Source: an uncultured Oscillospiraceae bacterium
GTDB lineage: Bacteria; Bacillota; Clostridia; Oscillospirales; Oscillospiraceae
Direction: 5' to 3'
DNA: 39,485 nt
Assembly (NCBI GenBank): GCA_944387225.1
Contig: CALXDY010000103.1
Coordinates: 1 to 39,485, forward strand
Shown: positions 9,122-17,497 of the stretch, one piece after another
Layout of the letters: each line of letters opens with the position of its first letter
Numbering within the stretch: position 1 is the first letter of the stretch
Program-made: the position numbers and the translations under genes
The notes under the pieces: model-generated
Databases searched by the model: none
Told to the model about the DNA's origin: nothing
What the model saw: the letters and a program-made list of their open reading frames with translations, nothing else

Positions 9122-10285
9122 ATGCCTGCAATCATGAACTGCGGTCTTTCCCAGGTAAATATTCCGTCTATTCTGATTTCCAACGGTCTGGGCGCCTGCC
9201 TGATGCTGGCCATTCTTTTCAGTAAGCACCGGCGAGTGAGATCCATTACTTATGACGGTCGTATGTACTTCTGGATGTGCTTCCTGTGTCTTGCCCTGTG
9301 TGTAACAGAAACTATCGGTTTTCTGCTGGACGGCAGATGTTTTTCAGGGGCCCGTCAGCTGATCACCGCCGTCAACGTGCTCATCTACTTTTTCAGCGTG
9401 CCGCTGGCATTTCTTTGGATCTGCTACGTGGATTACAAGCTGTTCGGGCAGCTCGCCCGGCTGAAGCATCTGTGCGTGCTGTTGTCCATCCCCGCCGGCA
9501 TCATTCTGCTGATGGCCGGGGCAAACCTGTTTGCCCCCGTCTTTTTCTATCTGGACTCGGAAAATGTCTACCGCCGCACCCCTCTGTTCCTGCTCCCATA
9601 TGCAGTTACCTATGTGTATCTGACCTACGGTGCGGTGTTGGCCTGCCTGTACCGGAACCGGGTAAACAAATATCTCTTCCTGCCGGTGCTGTCCTTCGTC
9701 ATTCCCGTGTATATCGGCAGCATGATCCAGCTGCTGTACTATGGGCTGGCGTTAATCTGGCCCACCACGGCCCTGGGGCTTACCTTTCTGTACATTAACC
9801 TGCAGAATGAAGAGACCTTCCTGGACGCCCTGACCAGCCTTTACAACCGCAACTACCTGCTGCACTACATCAACCGCCTCACCAGGCAGGCAAAGAAGGG
9901 CAGCCGAACCATCGGAATTCTTCTGGATGTCAACGGCTTTAAGCACATCAACGATTCCTTCGGCCATCTTCAGGGGGACCAGGTGCTGCGGGCGGTGGGA
10001 AATATTCTCATCCGCGCGGCAGGCCAGGCAGCCGTGTTCCGGTACGGCGGGGACGAGTTTATGATCCTGCTGGAGAACGCCCAGCCGGGGCAGGCCGCGG
10101 AACTTCTCAGGCATATCGACACAGAGCTGCGCCGGTACAACGCCTCCGGCCAGCTGCCCTATCCCATTTCCTTCTCGTCCGGAGTAGCGGAGTTTGACAG
10201 TGCGGACGTGTTCGCATTTCTTCAGGAAATGGACCGCAATATGTATTCCCATAAGCGGTCGTTTTATAGCAATACACAATCGTAA
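9122..10285 (+). CDS. Membrane diguanylate cyclase (GGDEF)
   Basis: A 387-aa protein: about six transmembrane helices in residues 15-225, then a GGDEF domain to the end. It should make c-di-GMP from two GTP. The active-site signature RYGGDEF is intact, with GGDEF at residues 309-313. LTSLYNRNYL and the substrate-site DVNGFKHINDSFGH also match active cyclases. The RxxD inhibitory I-site that normally lies 5 residues before GGDEF is absent: the aligned positions read AGQA. The membrane part has no named sensor domain I can recognise and may itself sense a ligand or energy state. GGGAGGTGA precedes the ATG. It is the first gene of the operon and is 53 bases upstream of the hybrid kinase gene. 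Confidence 0.93.
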   Translation: MPAIMNCGLSQVNIPSILISNGLGACLMLAILFSKHRRVRSITYDGRMYFWMCFLCLALCVTETIGFLLDGRCFSGARQLITAVNVLIYFFSVPLAFLWICYVDYKLFGQLARLKHLCVLLSIPAGIILLMAGANLFAPVFFYLDSENVYRRTPLFLLPYAVTYVYLTYGAVLACLYRNRVNKYLFLPVLSFVIPVYIGSMIQLLYYGLALIWPTTALGLTFLYINLQNEETFLDALTSLYNRNYLLHYINRLTRQAKKGSRTIGILLDVNGFKHINDSFGHLQGDQVLRAVGNILIRAAGQAAVFRYGGDEFMILLENAQPGQAAELLRHIDTELRRYNASGQLPYPISFSSGVAEFDSADVFAFLQEMDRNMYSHKRSFYSNTQS

Positions 10286-10338
10286 GGCAAGTCACCCGTG
10301 TGTCCGGATGCAACTACCAGTATCAGGAGTGCTTAAAC

Positions 10339-12927
10339 ATGAAGGTGAAAATCTCCCGGCTTCGGGGGCCCATACTGAACGCCGCCATTTTGATTTTGGT
10401 GGCTATCCTGCTGCTGTTTACTGTGGCCCTGGTACGGGACAAACTGCTGCAAAACGCCCAGGATCTGGGCGATGCTCTGGTAGACAGCTATGCAGTGGAA
10501 CAAAAGCTGACCATTCAGTCCCTCACACGGGAGGTAGATGTCGTCAGTCAGTACGTAGATGAGATCCTCAAAAACGGTGGCGACTATAACGCCATCCAAA
10601 CCTGGGTCAACGGCCACTTCTCCAAGCTGCTCACCGTGATGGGTGACGGAACCTCATCGGATCCTTTGTTTGATTTTTATGCCGTAATAGAGGGCAAAAT
10701 TGTAGCCGCCAACCCCTGGGAAGGAGACGAAGACTACCGCTATCAGGATACGGACTGGTACCGTCAGGCTCTGGAAGCAGACGGCCAGGTGGTATGCGGT
10801 GAGATATATACCGATGCAGTCACGGGGCAGCGAATTTTCACCATCTCCAAGGCGTTGAGCAGCCCGGGTGATGTGTTCGCCCTGGATGTTTATGTCCAGA
10901 GCCCGCTGTTTCAAACCACAGGCCGTGCTTTGCCCGAAGACTGCTCTTACTATCTGTGCGACTCCAGCGGAACATTGATTTATGCCGTCACGCGTTGGGG
11001 TCTAGACGAGGAAATGCTGCAAAGGAATGTGGACTATATCCTTAGCGGTATTGCTGACGGCTCCCTGGTGGATTATGATGCCTCCTTCCTGGACGAAGAG
11101 GGGGTTGCTCGGGGCGTTTATTATCACACCATGCAAAATGGCTGGACCATTCTGCTCACCATCCCCATTGACTCCATTCTGATGGGGGAAAAGAATACGG
11201 TTGTATATATCTTTGCCGGCCTGGCCCTGGTAGTCTTTCTGCTTCTGAGTTTCTTCACCGTTCTGGATCTGTTCCGCAACCGCAGGATGAAACGGGCAGA
11301 CGATACCGCCCATATGCTGGGCGACTCCTTTTACGCCATTTATCGTGTCAACTTTGTGGAGGGCACCTTCGAGGCCTTCAAGGCAAACGAAGATGTGCAG
11401 CATGCAACCCCGGCCAGCGGCCCCTACGCCCTGCTCCTCCAGGCCATCTGCTCCTTGGTGCAGCCCAGCACCTTCCGACTGTTTGAGGAAAGCTTCTCTC
11501 TGGACAGCATCCGCCAGCGGGTCAGCCAGGGGATCCCGGACTATGGAGGAGACTATCAGCGCCGCTTCGGCGACGTCTACCGCTGGGTCAATATCCGCAC
11601 GTTGTACGACCCGGAGCTTACCCCGAACGAAGTGATTCTCTGTTTCCGGGACGTGGATGTGGAAAAGCGCAGGGAACTGCAAAACACCATTATCCTCCAG
11701 GAGGCCCTGGACGCAGCTCAAAAAAGCACCAAGGCCAAGTCGGAGTTTTTCAGCCGTATGTCCCACGACATGCGCACTCCCCTCAACGCCATTCTCAATT
11801 ACTGTACCTTGGCGGAAAAGGCCTGCCAGTGCTATGATAACGGCAAGCTGCAGGAGTATATGAAAAAAATCAGTTTCTCCGGCGATCAGCTGCTCAGCCT
11901 CATCAACGACATTCTGGAGCTATCCAGGATGGAGGCGGGGAAAAACAATCTGGATCTCAAACAGCTGGATTTGAAGGAGCTGCTGACTAACCTGGCGGAA
12001 ATTTCCCGGGATCGGGCTCAGTCGGAGGAGAAGTCGCTGGAGATCAGCATCGAATTCCGGGATCCGATCGTAATTGGAGACGAGAAGAAGCTGGGCCAGA
12101 TCATCAACAACCTGCTCTCCAACGCCATCAAGTACACCAACCCCGGTGACCGGATCCGTCTGGAGGCACGGCAATTCGATTTCCAAGCCCACAGCAAATA
12201 CCAGATCATCGTGGAGGATACCGGAATCGGCATGTCCTCTAACTTCCTGGAGCATCTTTTTGATCCCTATTCCCGGGAAACCGCCTTCTCTGCCCATTCC
12301 ACCGTTGGCACCGGCTTGGGCATGTCCATTGTAAAAAGCCTGGTACAGCAGATGAGCGGAGAAATTTCCGTGGAGAGCACACTGGGAGAAGGCAGCTGCT
12401 TCACCGTAACGCTGCCCCTGGTGGCTGTCACCGGACAGGTGTCCACGATCCAGCCTGCGGCGGATGAGCCCAAGGATACCTTTGCGTGGTCGGGACGTAC
12501 GGTACTGCTGGCGGAGGACAATGAGCTCAACCGGGAGATTACGGGAGAGATTCTCCGACAGTTTGGTGCCCAGGTTGTGTCCGCCTGTGATGGGCTGGAG
12601 GCTCTGCAGCAGTTCCAGGCCGCTCCCCTCTTCTCCATCGATGTTATCCTGATGGATATGCAGATGCCCCACATGGACGGCTGCCAGGCGGCCGAGGCAA
12701 TCCGGCATCTCAACCGGGCTGACGCCAAGGGCGTACCCATTATCGCGGTCACCGCCAACGCCTTTGCCGAGGACATTGACCGAACCACCAAAGCTGGTAT
12801 GGATGACCACATTTCCAAGCCCATTGACAGCCGGGTCCTGCAGAAATCCATGCAGCGGCTGATTTCCCAATGGGATGATTCCCGCCGTAAGTTGGGTTGG
12901 GTCAGAGAGGGAGAGGATCAGGGTTGA
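10339..12927 (+). CDS. Hybrid sensor histidine kinase with receiver domain
   Basis: An 862-aa membrane kinase. A transmembrane helix (11-31) and a second (about 288-312) flank a 250-residue extracytoplasmic domain of dCache/PDC type (YRYQDTDWYRQA is typical). A PAS-like region of about 330-450 follows, then HisKA with phospho-acceptor His476 in RMSHDMRTPLNAI, and HATPase_c with NNLLSNAIKYT, DTGIGMS and GTGLGMS. A C-terminal receiver domain has acceptor Asp773 in LMDMQMPHMDG. The frame is open from GTG 10300, but AGGAG nine bases upstream of ATG 10339 decides the start. The missing HPt step of the relay is supplied by the gene at 14008. The stop codon overlaps the start of the HD-GYP regulator gene. 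The extracellular ligand is unknown. Confidence 0.93.
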   Translation: MKVKISRLRGPILNAAILILVAILLLFTVALVRDKLLQNAQDLGDALVDSYAVEQKLTIQSLTREVDVVSQYVDEILKNGGDYNAIQTWVNGHFSKLLTVMGDGTSSDPLFDFYAVIEGKIVAANPWEGDEDYRYQDTDWYRQALEADGQVVCGEIYTDAVTGQRIFTISKALSSPGDVFALDVYVQSPLFQTTGRALPEDCSYYLCDSSGTLIYAVTRWGLDEEMLQRNVDYILSGIADGSLVDYDASFLDEEGVARGVYYHTMQNGWTILLTIPIDSILMGEKNTVVYIFAGLALVVFLLLSFFTVLDLFRNRRMKRADDTAHMLGDSFYAIYRVNFVEGTFEAFKANEDVQHATPASGPYALLLQAICSLVQPSTFRLFEESFSLDSIRQRVSQGIPDYGGDYQRRFGDVYRWVNIRTLYDPELTPNEVILCFRDVDVEKRRELQNTIILQEALDAAQKSTKAKSEFFSRMSHDMRTPLNAILNYCTLAEKACQCYDNGKLQEYMKKISFSGDQLLSLINDILELSRMEAGKNNLDLKQLDLKELLTNLAEISRDRAQSEEKSLEISIEFRDPIVIGDEKKLGQIINNLLSNAIKYTNPGDRIRLEARQFDFQAHSKYQIIVEDTGIGMSSNFLEHLFDPYSRETAFSAHSTVGTGLGMSIVKSLVQQMSGEISVESTLGEGSCFTVTLPLVAVTGQVSTIQPAADEPKDTFAWSGRTVLLAEDNELNREITGEILRQFGAQVVSACDGLEALQQFQAAPLFSIDVILMDMQMPHMDGCQAAEAIRHLNRADAKGVPIIAVTANAFAEDIDRTTKAGMDDHISKPIDSRVLQKSMQRLISQWDDSRRKLGWVREGEDQG

Positions 12928-14015
12928 AGGACACGCTGAGAAAAACACTTCTGGTTGTGGATGACGAGGAAATCAACTGCGCCATCCTATCCAATATTTT
13001 TGCGCCGGAATATGAAATTCTCACCGCCTCAGACGGCCTGGAGGCGCTGGACCTCATCGAGACTCACCGCAATCGGCTCAGCGCCGTGCTGTTGGATGTG
13101 ATCATGCCCCGGCTCAACGGCATCCAGGTGCTGCGCACCCTCCGTCAGCAAGGGCTGCTGAACACCATCCCCGTCTTTCTCATCACCGCGGACTCGGAGG
13201 GCACGACGATGCGGGAAGCCTACGACCTGGGCGTGATGGATATTATCTTCAAGCCGGTGGTGCCCTACATCGTCCGCCGGCGGGTTAACTCGGTGGTAGA
13301 GCTGTTCCAGGCCAGAAAGCAGCTGAGCGCAGAGGTGGTGCGTCAGCGGGACCAGCTGCTGCTCCAGACCCAGAAGCTGGCAGAGCTGAGCATGGGGATG
13401 GTGGAGTCCCTGTCCACCGCCATCGAATTTCGCAGCGATGAATCGGGCGAGCATGTCCGACGCATCCATGACATCACCACCTATCTGCTTACCAATACCC
13501 CTCTGGGCCAGGGAATTCCCCCCGATCAAATCCGTCTGATCGGCATCGGGGCCATCACCCACGACGTGGGCAAGATCTCCATTCCAGACGCTATTTTGAA
13601 CAAGCCGGGCCGCCTGACCCCTGAGGAATTTGAACTGATGAAATCCCATACGGTAAAGGGGGCGGAGCTGCTGTCCAAAATTCCCCAGATGCGTGAGCAC
13701 CCCGCCTATTCCTATGCCTACGACATCGCGCTGCACCACCATGAACGTTGGGACGGAAAGGGGTACCCCGAGGGACTGGTGGGGGATCAGATCTCCATCT
13801 GGTCCCAGATCGTCTCACTGGCAGACGTTTATGACGCGCTGGTGAGCAAGCGGTGCTATAAAGACGCCCTGGCCCCCAAAAAAGCCATGGAAATGATTCT
13901 GAACGGGGAGTGCGGCGCGTTCAATCCTCTTTTGCTGGACTGCTTCCAAACGACGGAGCCCGTCCTGCGAACCTTTTACCACCTGAATCAGGAAGGAGGA
14001 ACGCCGAATGGATAA
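12924..14015 (+). CDS. Response regulator with HD-GYP c-di-GMP phosphodiesterase domain
   Basis: A 363-aa output regulator. The receiver domain (about 8-125) has acidic DDEE and phospho-acceptor Asp58 in LLDVIMPRLNG. After a coiled linker comes an HD-GYP domain with HD at 213-214 (THDVGKI), HHHE at 271-274 and GYP at 280-282 (DGKGYPEG). All signatures of an active phosphodiesterase are present, so it should cut c-di-GMP to pGpG or GMP when phosphorylated. The frame extends to TTG 12897, but the TTG at 12924 forms a TTGA overlap with the kinase stop and is preceded by GGGAGAGGATCAGGG, so I prefer 12924. It overlaps the HPt gene by 8 bases. The tight overlaps point to translational coupling of the whole phosphorelay. 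Confidence 0.93.
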   Translation: MKDTLRKTLLVVDDEEINCAILSNIFAPEYEILTASDGLEALDLIETHRNRLSAVLLDVIMPRLNGIQVLRTLRQQGLLNTIPVFLITADSEGTTMREAYDLGVMDIIFKPVVPYIVRRRVNSVVELFQARKQLSAEVVRQRDQLLLQTQKLAELSMGMVESLSTAIEFRSDESGEHVRRIHDITTYLLTNTPLGQGIPPDQIRLIGIGAITHDVGKISIPDAILNKPGRLTPEEFELMKSHTVKGAELLSKIPQMREHPAYSYAYDIALHHHERWDGKGYPEGLVGDQISIWSQIVSLADVYDALVSKRCYKDALAPKKAMEMILNGECGAFNPLLLDCFQTTEPVLRTFYHLNQEGGTPNG

Positions 14016-14364
14016 CGCTGTAAAGACCGCCCTGGAAGGGGTAGGGATCGACGTACAGGAGGCGCTGGATCGCTTTATGGGAAATGAGGCGCTGATGATG
14101 CGCTTTTTGACCCGTTTCCCCCAGGATCTCAACTTTTCTGCGCTGCGAAAGGCTGTAGATGCCGGTGACGCTGCCCAGGCATTCACCGCCGCCCACACAC
14201 TAAAGGGTGTGGTAGGAAATCTGTCCATTCATTCCCTTTTTCACCCTGTGAGTGCCATGGTGGAGGATCTGCGCCGGGGGGATTTGTCCTCCGCCTCTCA
14301 GCAAATGGGCGCCTTGGAAGCGCAGTATCTCCAGGTTGTCTCAGCACTGGAGCATCTGCAGTAG
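14008..14364 (+). CDS. HPt (histidine phosphotransfer) protein
   Basis: A 118-aa all-helical protein. AAHTLKGVVGNL around residue 55 is the HPt signature, with the phospho-accepting His in AHTLKG. It should carry phosphate from Asp773 of the hybrid kinase to Asp58 of the HD-GYP regulator. The ATG lies 8 bases before the stop of the HD-GYP gene. It is the last gene before the riboswitch, with 33 bases from its stop to the aptamer core. A stand-alone HPt encoded next to one hybrid kinase and one receiver argues that the three form a dedicated pathway, though cross-talk cannot be excluded. Confidence 0.9.
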   Translation: MDNAVKTALEGVGIDVQEALDRFMGNEALMMRFLTRFPQDLNFSALRKAVDAGDAAQAFTAAHTLKGVVGNLSIHSLFHPVSAMVEDLRRGDLSSASQQMGALEAQYLQVVSALEHLQ

Positions 14365-14397
14365 TCAGCCGGCAGCAGATCTCCCCCGCGAAACGAA

Positions 14398-14480
14398 AAC
14401 AGATGGGCAAACCCGCCGAAAGGCGGGGACGCAAAGCTATGAGTCTACGGCAGGCAACTGCTACGATTGTCAGGCTGCAA
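14398..14480 (+). promoter_or_regulatory. Cyclic di-GMP-I (GEMM-I) riboswitch aptamer
   Basis: The conserved GEMM-I elements appear in order. GGGCAAACC is at 14405-14413. A GC-rich hairpin capped by a GAAA tetraloop spans 14411-14427. GGACGCAAAGC is at 14427-14437. GAGTCTAC then begins the tetraloop-receptor stem, closed by GGCAG/CTGCT arms at 14449-14462 and ending CGATTGTCAGGCTGC. The third G of GGGCAAACC corresponds by position to the ligand-contacting G20 of the Vibrio Vc2 aptamer. The P1 helix is weak as written (GCA/TGC core), so exact ends are uncertain. It lies inside the operon, downstream of three c-di-GMP signalling genes and upstream of eight envelope genes. Confidence 0.92.
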
Positions 14481-14522
14481 AGACCTTCCCGCCAAGCCGC
14501 CGGAGGTTTTTGCAGCTTTTTT
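14474..14522 (+). terminator. Intrinsic terminator, riboswitch expression platform
   Basis: GCTGCAAAGACCT (14474-14486) pairs with AGGTTTTTGCAGC (14504-14516): 13 base pairs with one G-U, a 17-base loop, and a six-T tract at 14517-14522. The left arm starts inside the last bases of the aptamer (GCTGC), so folding of the aptamer end and the terminator should exclude each other. This suggests that c-di-GMP binding allows read-through (an ON switch). The polarity is inferred. Confidence 0.85.
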
Positions 14523-14536
14523 AATGAGGTGTACCC

Positions 14537-15232
14537 ATGAACGAGGTGTATCGTCAGGAAAAAAAGTACCTGATGAATCTGGAGGCGATGCAGCGTCTGT
14601 CCCAGGTGCTGGACCCCGTGATGATTCAGGACCCCCATAACGGAGCCCGTGGATACCGTGTGCGCTCCCTGTATTTCGACACGATCAATGATCAGGACTT
14701 CGAGGACAAAATCGAGGGTGTGGAGCTTCGCCGGAAGATCCGCCTGCGGATCTATCATCCCGGAGATGACTTTGCCATGCTGGAGATGAAGCAGAAGCAG
14801 GGTGCGTACCAGAAAAAGCGCTCTCTCCGTCTCCCCCGGGCAGATGCCCAGGAATTGGCGGCCGGGCATTACCACTGCCTGCTCCGCATGGACAGTCCCT
14901 TCGCTCAGGAGTGCTACGGACTGATGCACATGCAGTGCTACCGACCCAAAACGGTAGTGGAATACCTGCGGAAGGCCTATATTGCCAAGGAAAATAAAAT
15001 CCGGATCACCTTTGACCACCAGATCCAGGCCACGGAAGCCAATTTTCAGCTTTTTGACCCCCACCTGAACCTGTACCCCGTTCTGAATCCCTTTAATGGG
15101 GTTCTGGAGGTCAAATATAACGGTTTTCTTCTCAGCTACATCAAGGATCTGGTGGGGGCGGCCAACCGCTCTGAGCTGTCCGTGAGTAAATACTGCCTGG
15201 CCAGAAGCGCCGGCCTGCACTTTGCGCTGTAG
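14537..15232 (+). CDS. VTC-domain (polyphosphate polymerase-like) protein
   Basis: A 231-aa soluble protein of the VTC domain family. The eukaryotic VTC4 catalytic domain makes polyphosphate from ATP inside a basic tunnel. The tunnel-type residues are visible: Arg41 and Arg43 in RVRSLYFDT, Arg65-Arg66-Lys67-x-Arg69-x-Arg71, Glu83-x-Lys85, Glu191-x-Lys193 and Lys218 in SVSKY. Length is normal for the bacterial stand-alone version. Whether bacterial members make polyphosphate, or act on a surface-polymer precursor, is not established by sequence. It is the first gene behind the riboswitch terminator, with GAGGTG just before the ATG. Bacterial VTC proteins are commonly encoded beside DUF4956 and CotH genes, as here. 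Confidence 0.88.
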   Translation: MNEVYRQEKKYLMNLEAMQRLSQVLDPVMIQDPHNGARGYRVRSLYFDTINDQDFEDKIEGVELRRKIRLRIYHPGDDFAMLEMKQKQGAYQKKRSLRLPRADAQELAAGHYHCLLRMDSPFAQECYGLMHMQCYRPKTVVEYLRKAYIAKENKIRITFDHQIQATEANFQLFDPHLNLYPVLNPFNGVLEVKYNGFLLSYIKDLVGAANRSELSVSKYCLARSAGLHFAL

Positions 15233-15280
15233 CCTGCCGCCTGCCAGCGTTTCAAAATCAACCAACCGGAGGGAAAAGCC

Positions 15281-15979
15281 ATGAGAAAAATGCTGCTGGA
15301 GCTGTTCGAAAGCACCGGCCAACTGGATATGCGAAGCATCATTCTCCGCATGCTGGTGGCCACAGTCATCGCCTTTTTCATCTACCTGTCCTACATGCTG
15401 TCTCACCAGGGGAGCATATACAGCAAGAAATTCAATGTCTCCCTGATGGCTCTGACCGTCATCACCACGGCGGTGATGATCGTCATCGGCAATAATATTG
15501 CCCTCTCCCTCGGCATGGTGGGCGCCCTGTCCATCGTACGTTTCCGCACCGCCATCAAGGACTCCCGGGATACGGTGTATATTTTCTGGACCATTGTTAC
15601 CGGCATTTGCTGCGGCGCTGGGGATTTCATGGTGGCTGGCATCGGCTGCGTTTTTATCTTCCTGGTGCTGCTGATTTTCGGCCGGATCAAAAACGACAGC
15701 CGGATGCTGCTGATCGTCCGGGCCTCCCGGGCCAGTGAGGAACGGATTGAAGCCCTGATCTTCCAATATTTCACCCGCAAGGCCGTTCTTCGGGTGAAAA
15801 ATACCACGGAAAGCAGTGTCGAGCTGATCTATGAACTGAGCAAAGGTACCATGGATCGGGCCGCAAAGGTCTCCGGCAAACCCGGTGAAAAGCGAAAGAG
15901 CATCACAGACGCCCTGTATGAAATCGGGGGCATTGAGTACTGCAACATTGTGGCCCAAAATGATGAAATCAGCAGCTGA
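15281..15979 (+). CDS. DUF4956 membrane protein
   Basis: A 232-aa protein with about four transmembrane helices in the first 135 residues, followed by a cytoplasmic domain of about 95 residues. The segment GMVGALSIVRFRTAIKDSRD between helices, followed by YIFWTIVTGICCGAG, is the DUF4956 core. Function is unknown. It is repeatedly found beside VTC-domain and CotH genes, and this locus has the same triad. The C-terminal part (from LLIVRASRASEE) looks like a small ferredoxin-like fold that might bind a ligand, but that is inference. GGAGGGAAAAGCC precedes the ATG. It is 48 bases downstream of the VTC gene. Confidence 0.85.
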   Translation: MRKMLLELFESTGQLDMRSIILRMLVATVIAFFIYLSYMLSHQGSIYSKKFNVSLMALTVITTAVMIVIGNNIALSLGMVGALSIVRFRTAIKDSRDTVYIFWTIVTGICCGAGDFMVAGIGCVFIFLVLLIFGRIKNDSRMLLIVRASRASEERIEALIFQYFTRKAVLRVKNTTESSVELIYELSKGTMDRAAKVSGKPGEKRKSITDALYEIGGIEYCNIVAQNDEISS

Positions 15980-16006
15980 TCCGCTGCTGTCCTGGAGGTG
16001 GCACAA

Positions 16007-17473
16007 ATGAAATATCGTCTCATCATTGCGGCGGCGGTGGTTTTTGTGCTCACCGTCTCCTTCTCCGCCGCTCATCTGGATCAGGAAAGCCCGGAGCGGC
16101 GCGTCCATCAGCACCTCACCTCCAGGCAGCCGGATGCAGGCTGTGACTGCGACGGCAGTGAATTGTGCACCCATCTTCCCCTGGTCATCATTGACACCGC
16201 AGGGACGGACATTCCCGGCCAGCCCATTCTGGACGCCGACAATCACGAGATTGGATTTACCACCACCGCTCAAGGAGAGGAAATGCTGTCGGCAAAAATC
16301 TCCGTCATCAGCGCAGAGGACCGCAACCATCACCCCTCCGATCAGCCCGATCTGGAAAGCGACATGCTCATCCGCATCCGGGGCAATTCCTCCCGCTACT
16401 TCGAAAAAAAGAGTTATCTTGTCCGGCTGACGGACGAAGACGGGAGTTACCGCAACGAAGAGATGATGGGCATGGCTCCCCATTACGAGTGGGCTCTGCA
16501 CGGCCCCTATTTGGATAAATCTCTCATCCGCAATTACATGTGGTACAACATCGCCGGAGAATTTATGGGCTACGCCCCCAATGTGCGCTTCTGCGAGGTA
16601 ATCCTCAACGGAGAATATCAGGGGCTCTATGTGATGACGGAGACCATCACCAACGGCGAAGACTGCCGCATCAATGTCTCTGAACCGGTAGAAAACACCA
16701 ACCAGACCGGATACCTGCTCCGCCTGGACCGGGGCAGCAGCACCCCCATCAAAAATATCCAGACCTTCACCAACTACTCTTACCGCAACATGCAGAAGTA
16801 CAACATCCAGTACCCCCGTTCCGGCGACCTGACGCCGGAGCTGACCGCCGCCATCGCTCAGGACTTTTCGGACTTTGAAAAAAGCCTGTACTCCTACGAC
16901 TACGACACCGATGATTACGGCTACTACTACGACATTGATGTCCAGTCCTTCATCGACTACTTCCTCATCAACGAATTCACCACCAACTATGACGCCGGAT
17001 GGCTGTCCACCTATCTGTACAAGGACATCGGCGGAAAATACAAAATGGTCATCTGGGACTTTAACTCCGCCTGTGACAACTATGAACAGACCACCCTGGA
17101 ACCCCACCATTTTGAGACCCAGCTCACCGTTTTGTACTACATGCTTATCAAGGACGAGTATTTTGTGGAGCGTCTGATCGACCGGTACCGGGAACTGCGG
17201 GAGGGTGTGCTCAGCGAGGCGTACCTGAACCAGTACATCGACGATGTGGTTGCCTATCTGGGGGACGCGGTAGAGCGCAATTTCTCCGTCTGGGGCCACA
17301 CATTTGAAACCTACCGCCCTCTCTCCCCGGACAGCCGAAACCCCGCCGACCACGAAGAAGCCATAGAACAGATACGGGATTACATTCATGAGCGAGGGGA
17401 CTGGATGGACGAACACATCGACATTCTGCTGCAATATTGCCACGAGTCCAAGGTCAAGAAATTCAACCACTGA
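16007..17473 (+). CDS. CotH-type surface kinase
   Basis: A 488-aa protein with an N-terminal membrane anchor or signal peptide (residues 5-20), then an extracytoplasmic CotH domain. CotH of Bacillus is an atypical secreted protein kinase that phosphorylates spore coat proteins. Visible motifs are IRIRGNSSRYFEKKSY (substrate/ATP-loop region), NGEYQGLYVMTE, and MVIWDFNSACDN, which matches the metal-binding DFxxAxGN-type motif. A short Cys pair region (CDCDGSELC, about residues 45-53) follows the anchor. The frame is open from GTG 15998, but that GTG is part of the Shine-Dalgarno region of ATG 16007. Here it more likely phosphorylates surface proteins or glycans than spore coat, given its neighbours. 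Confidence 0.88.
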   Translation: MKYRLIIAAAVVFVLTVSFSAAHLDQESPERRVHQHLTSRQPDAGCDCDGSELCTHLPLVIIDTAGTDIPGQPILDADNHEIGFTTTAQGEEMLSAKISVISAEDRNHHPSDQPDLESDMLIRIRGNSSRYFEKKSYLVRLTDEDGSYRNEEMMGMAPHYEWALHGPYLDKSLIRNYMWYNIAGEFMGYAPNVRFCEVILNGEYQGLYVMTETITNGEDCRINVSEPVENTNQTGYLLRLDRGSSTPIKNIQTFTNYSYRNMQKYNIQYPRSGDLTPELTAAIAQDFSDFEKSLYSYDYDTDDYGYYYDIDVQSFIDYFLINEFTTNYDAGWLSTYLYKDIGGKYKMVIWDFNSACDNYEQTTLEPHHFETQLTVLYYMLIKDEYFVERLIDRYRELREGVLSEAYLNQYIDDVVAYLGDAVERNFSVWGHTFETYRPLSPDSRNPADHEEAIEQIRDYIHERGDWMDEHIDILLQYCHESKVKKFNH

Positions 17474-17478
17474 TTGAG

Positions 17479-17497
17479 AAGGAGGGCGGACGCCATC
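17479..17497 (+). promoter_or_regulatory. Strong Shine-Dalgarno site leading to a non-canonical ATC start
   Basis: AAGGAGGG (17479-17486) stands 8 bases before ATC at 17495. The codons after it read KKFIIAVCAVVVLFF, a normal membrane-anchor start if ATC initiates. No ATG, GTG or TTG lies at a usable distance downstream of this site. The only upstream choice, TTG 17474, precedes the Shine-Dalgarno site and has none of its own. Confidence 0.6.

Noticed and set aside
12897..12923. Earlier TTG start for the HD-GYP regulator
   Set aside because: It would add nine residues of poor composition. The TTG at 12924 has a better-placed ribosome site and a TTGA stop/start overlap.
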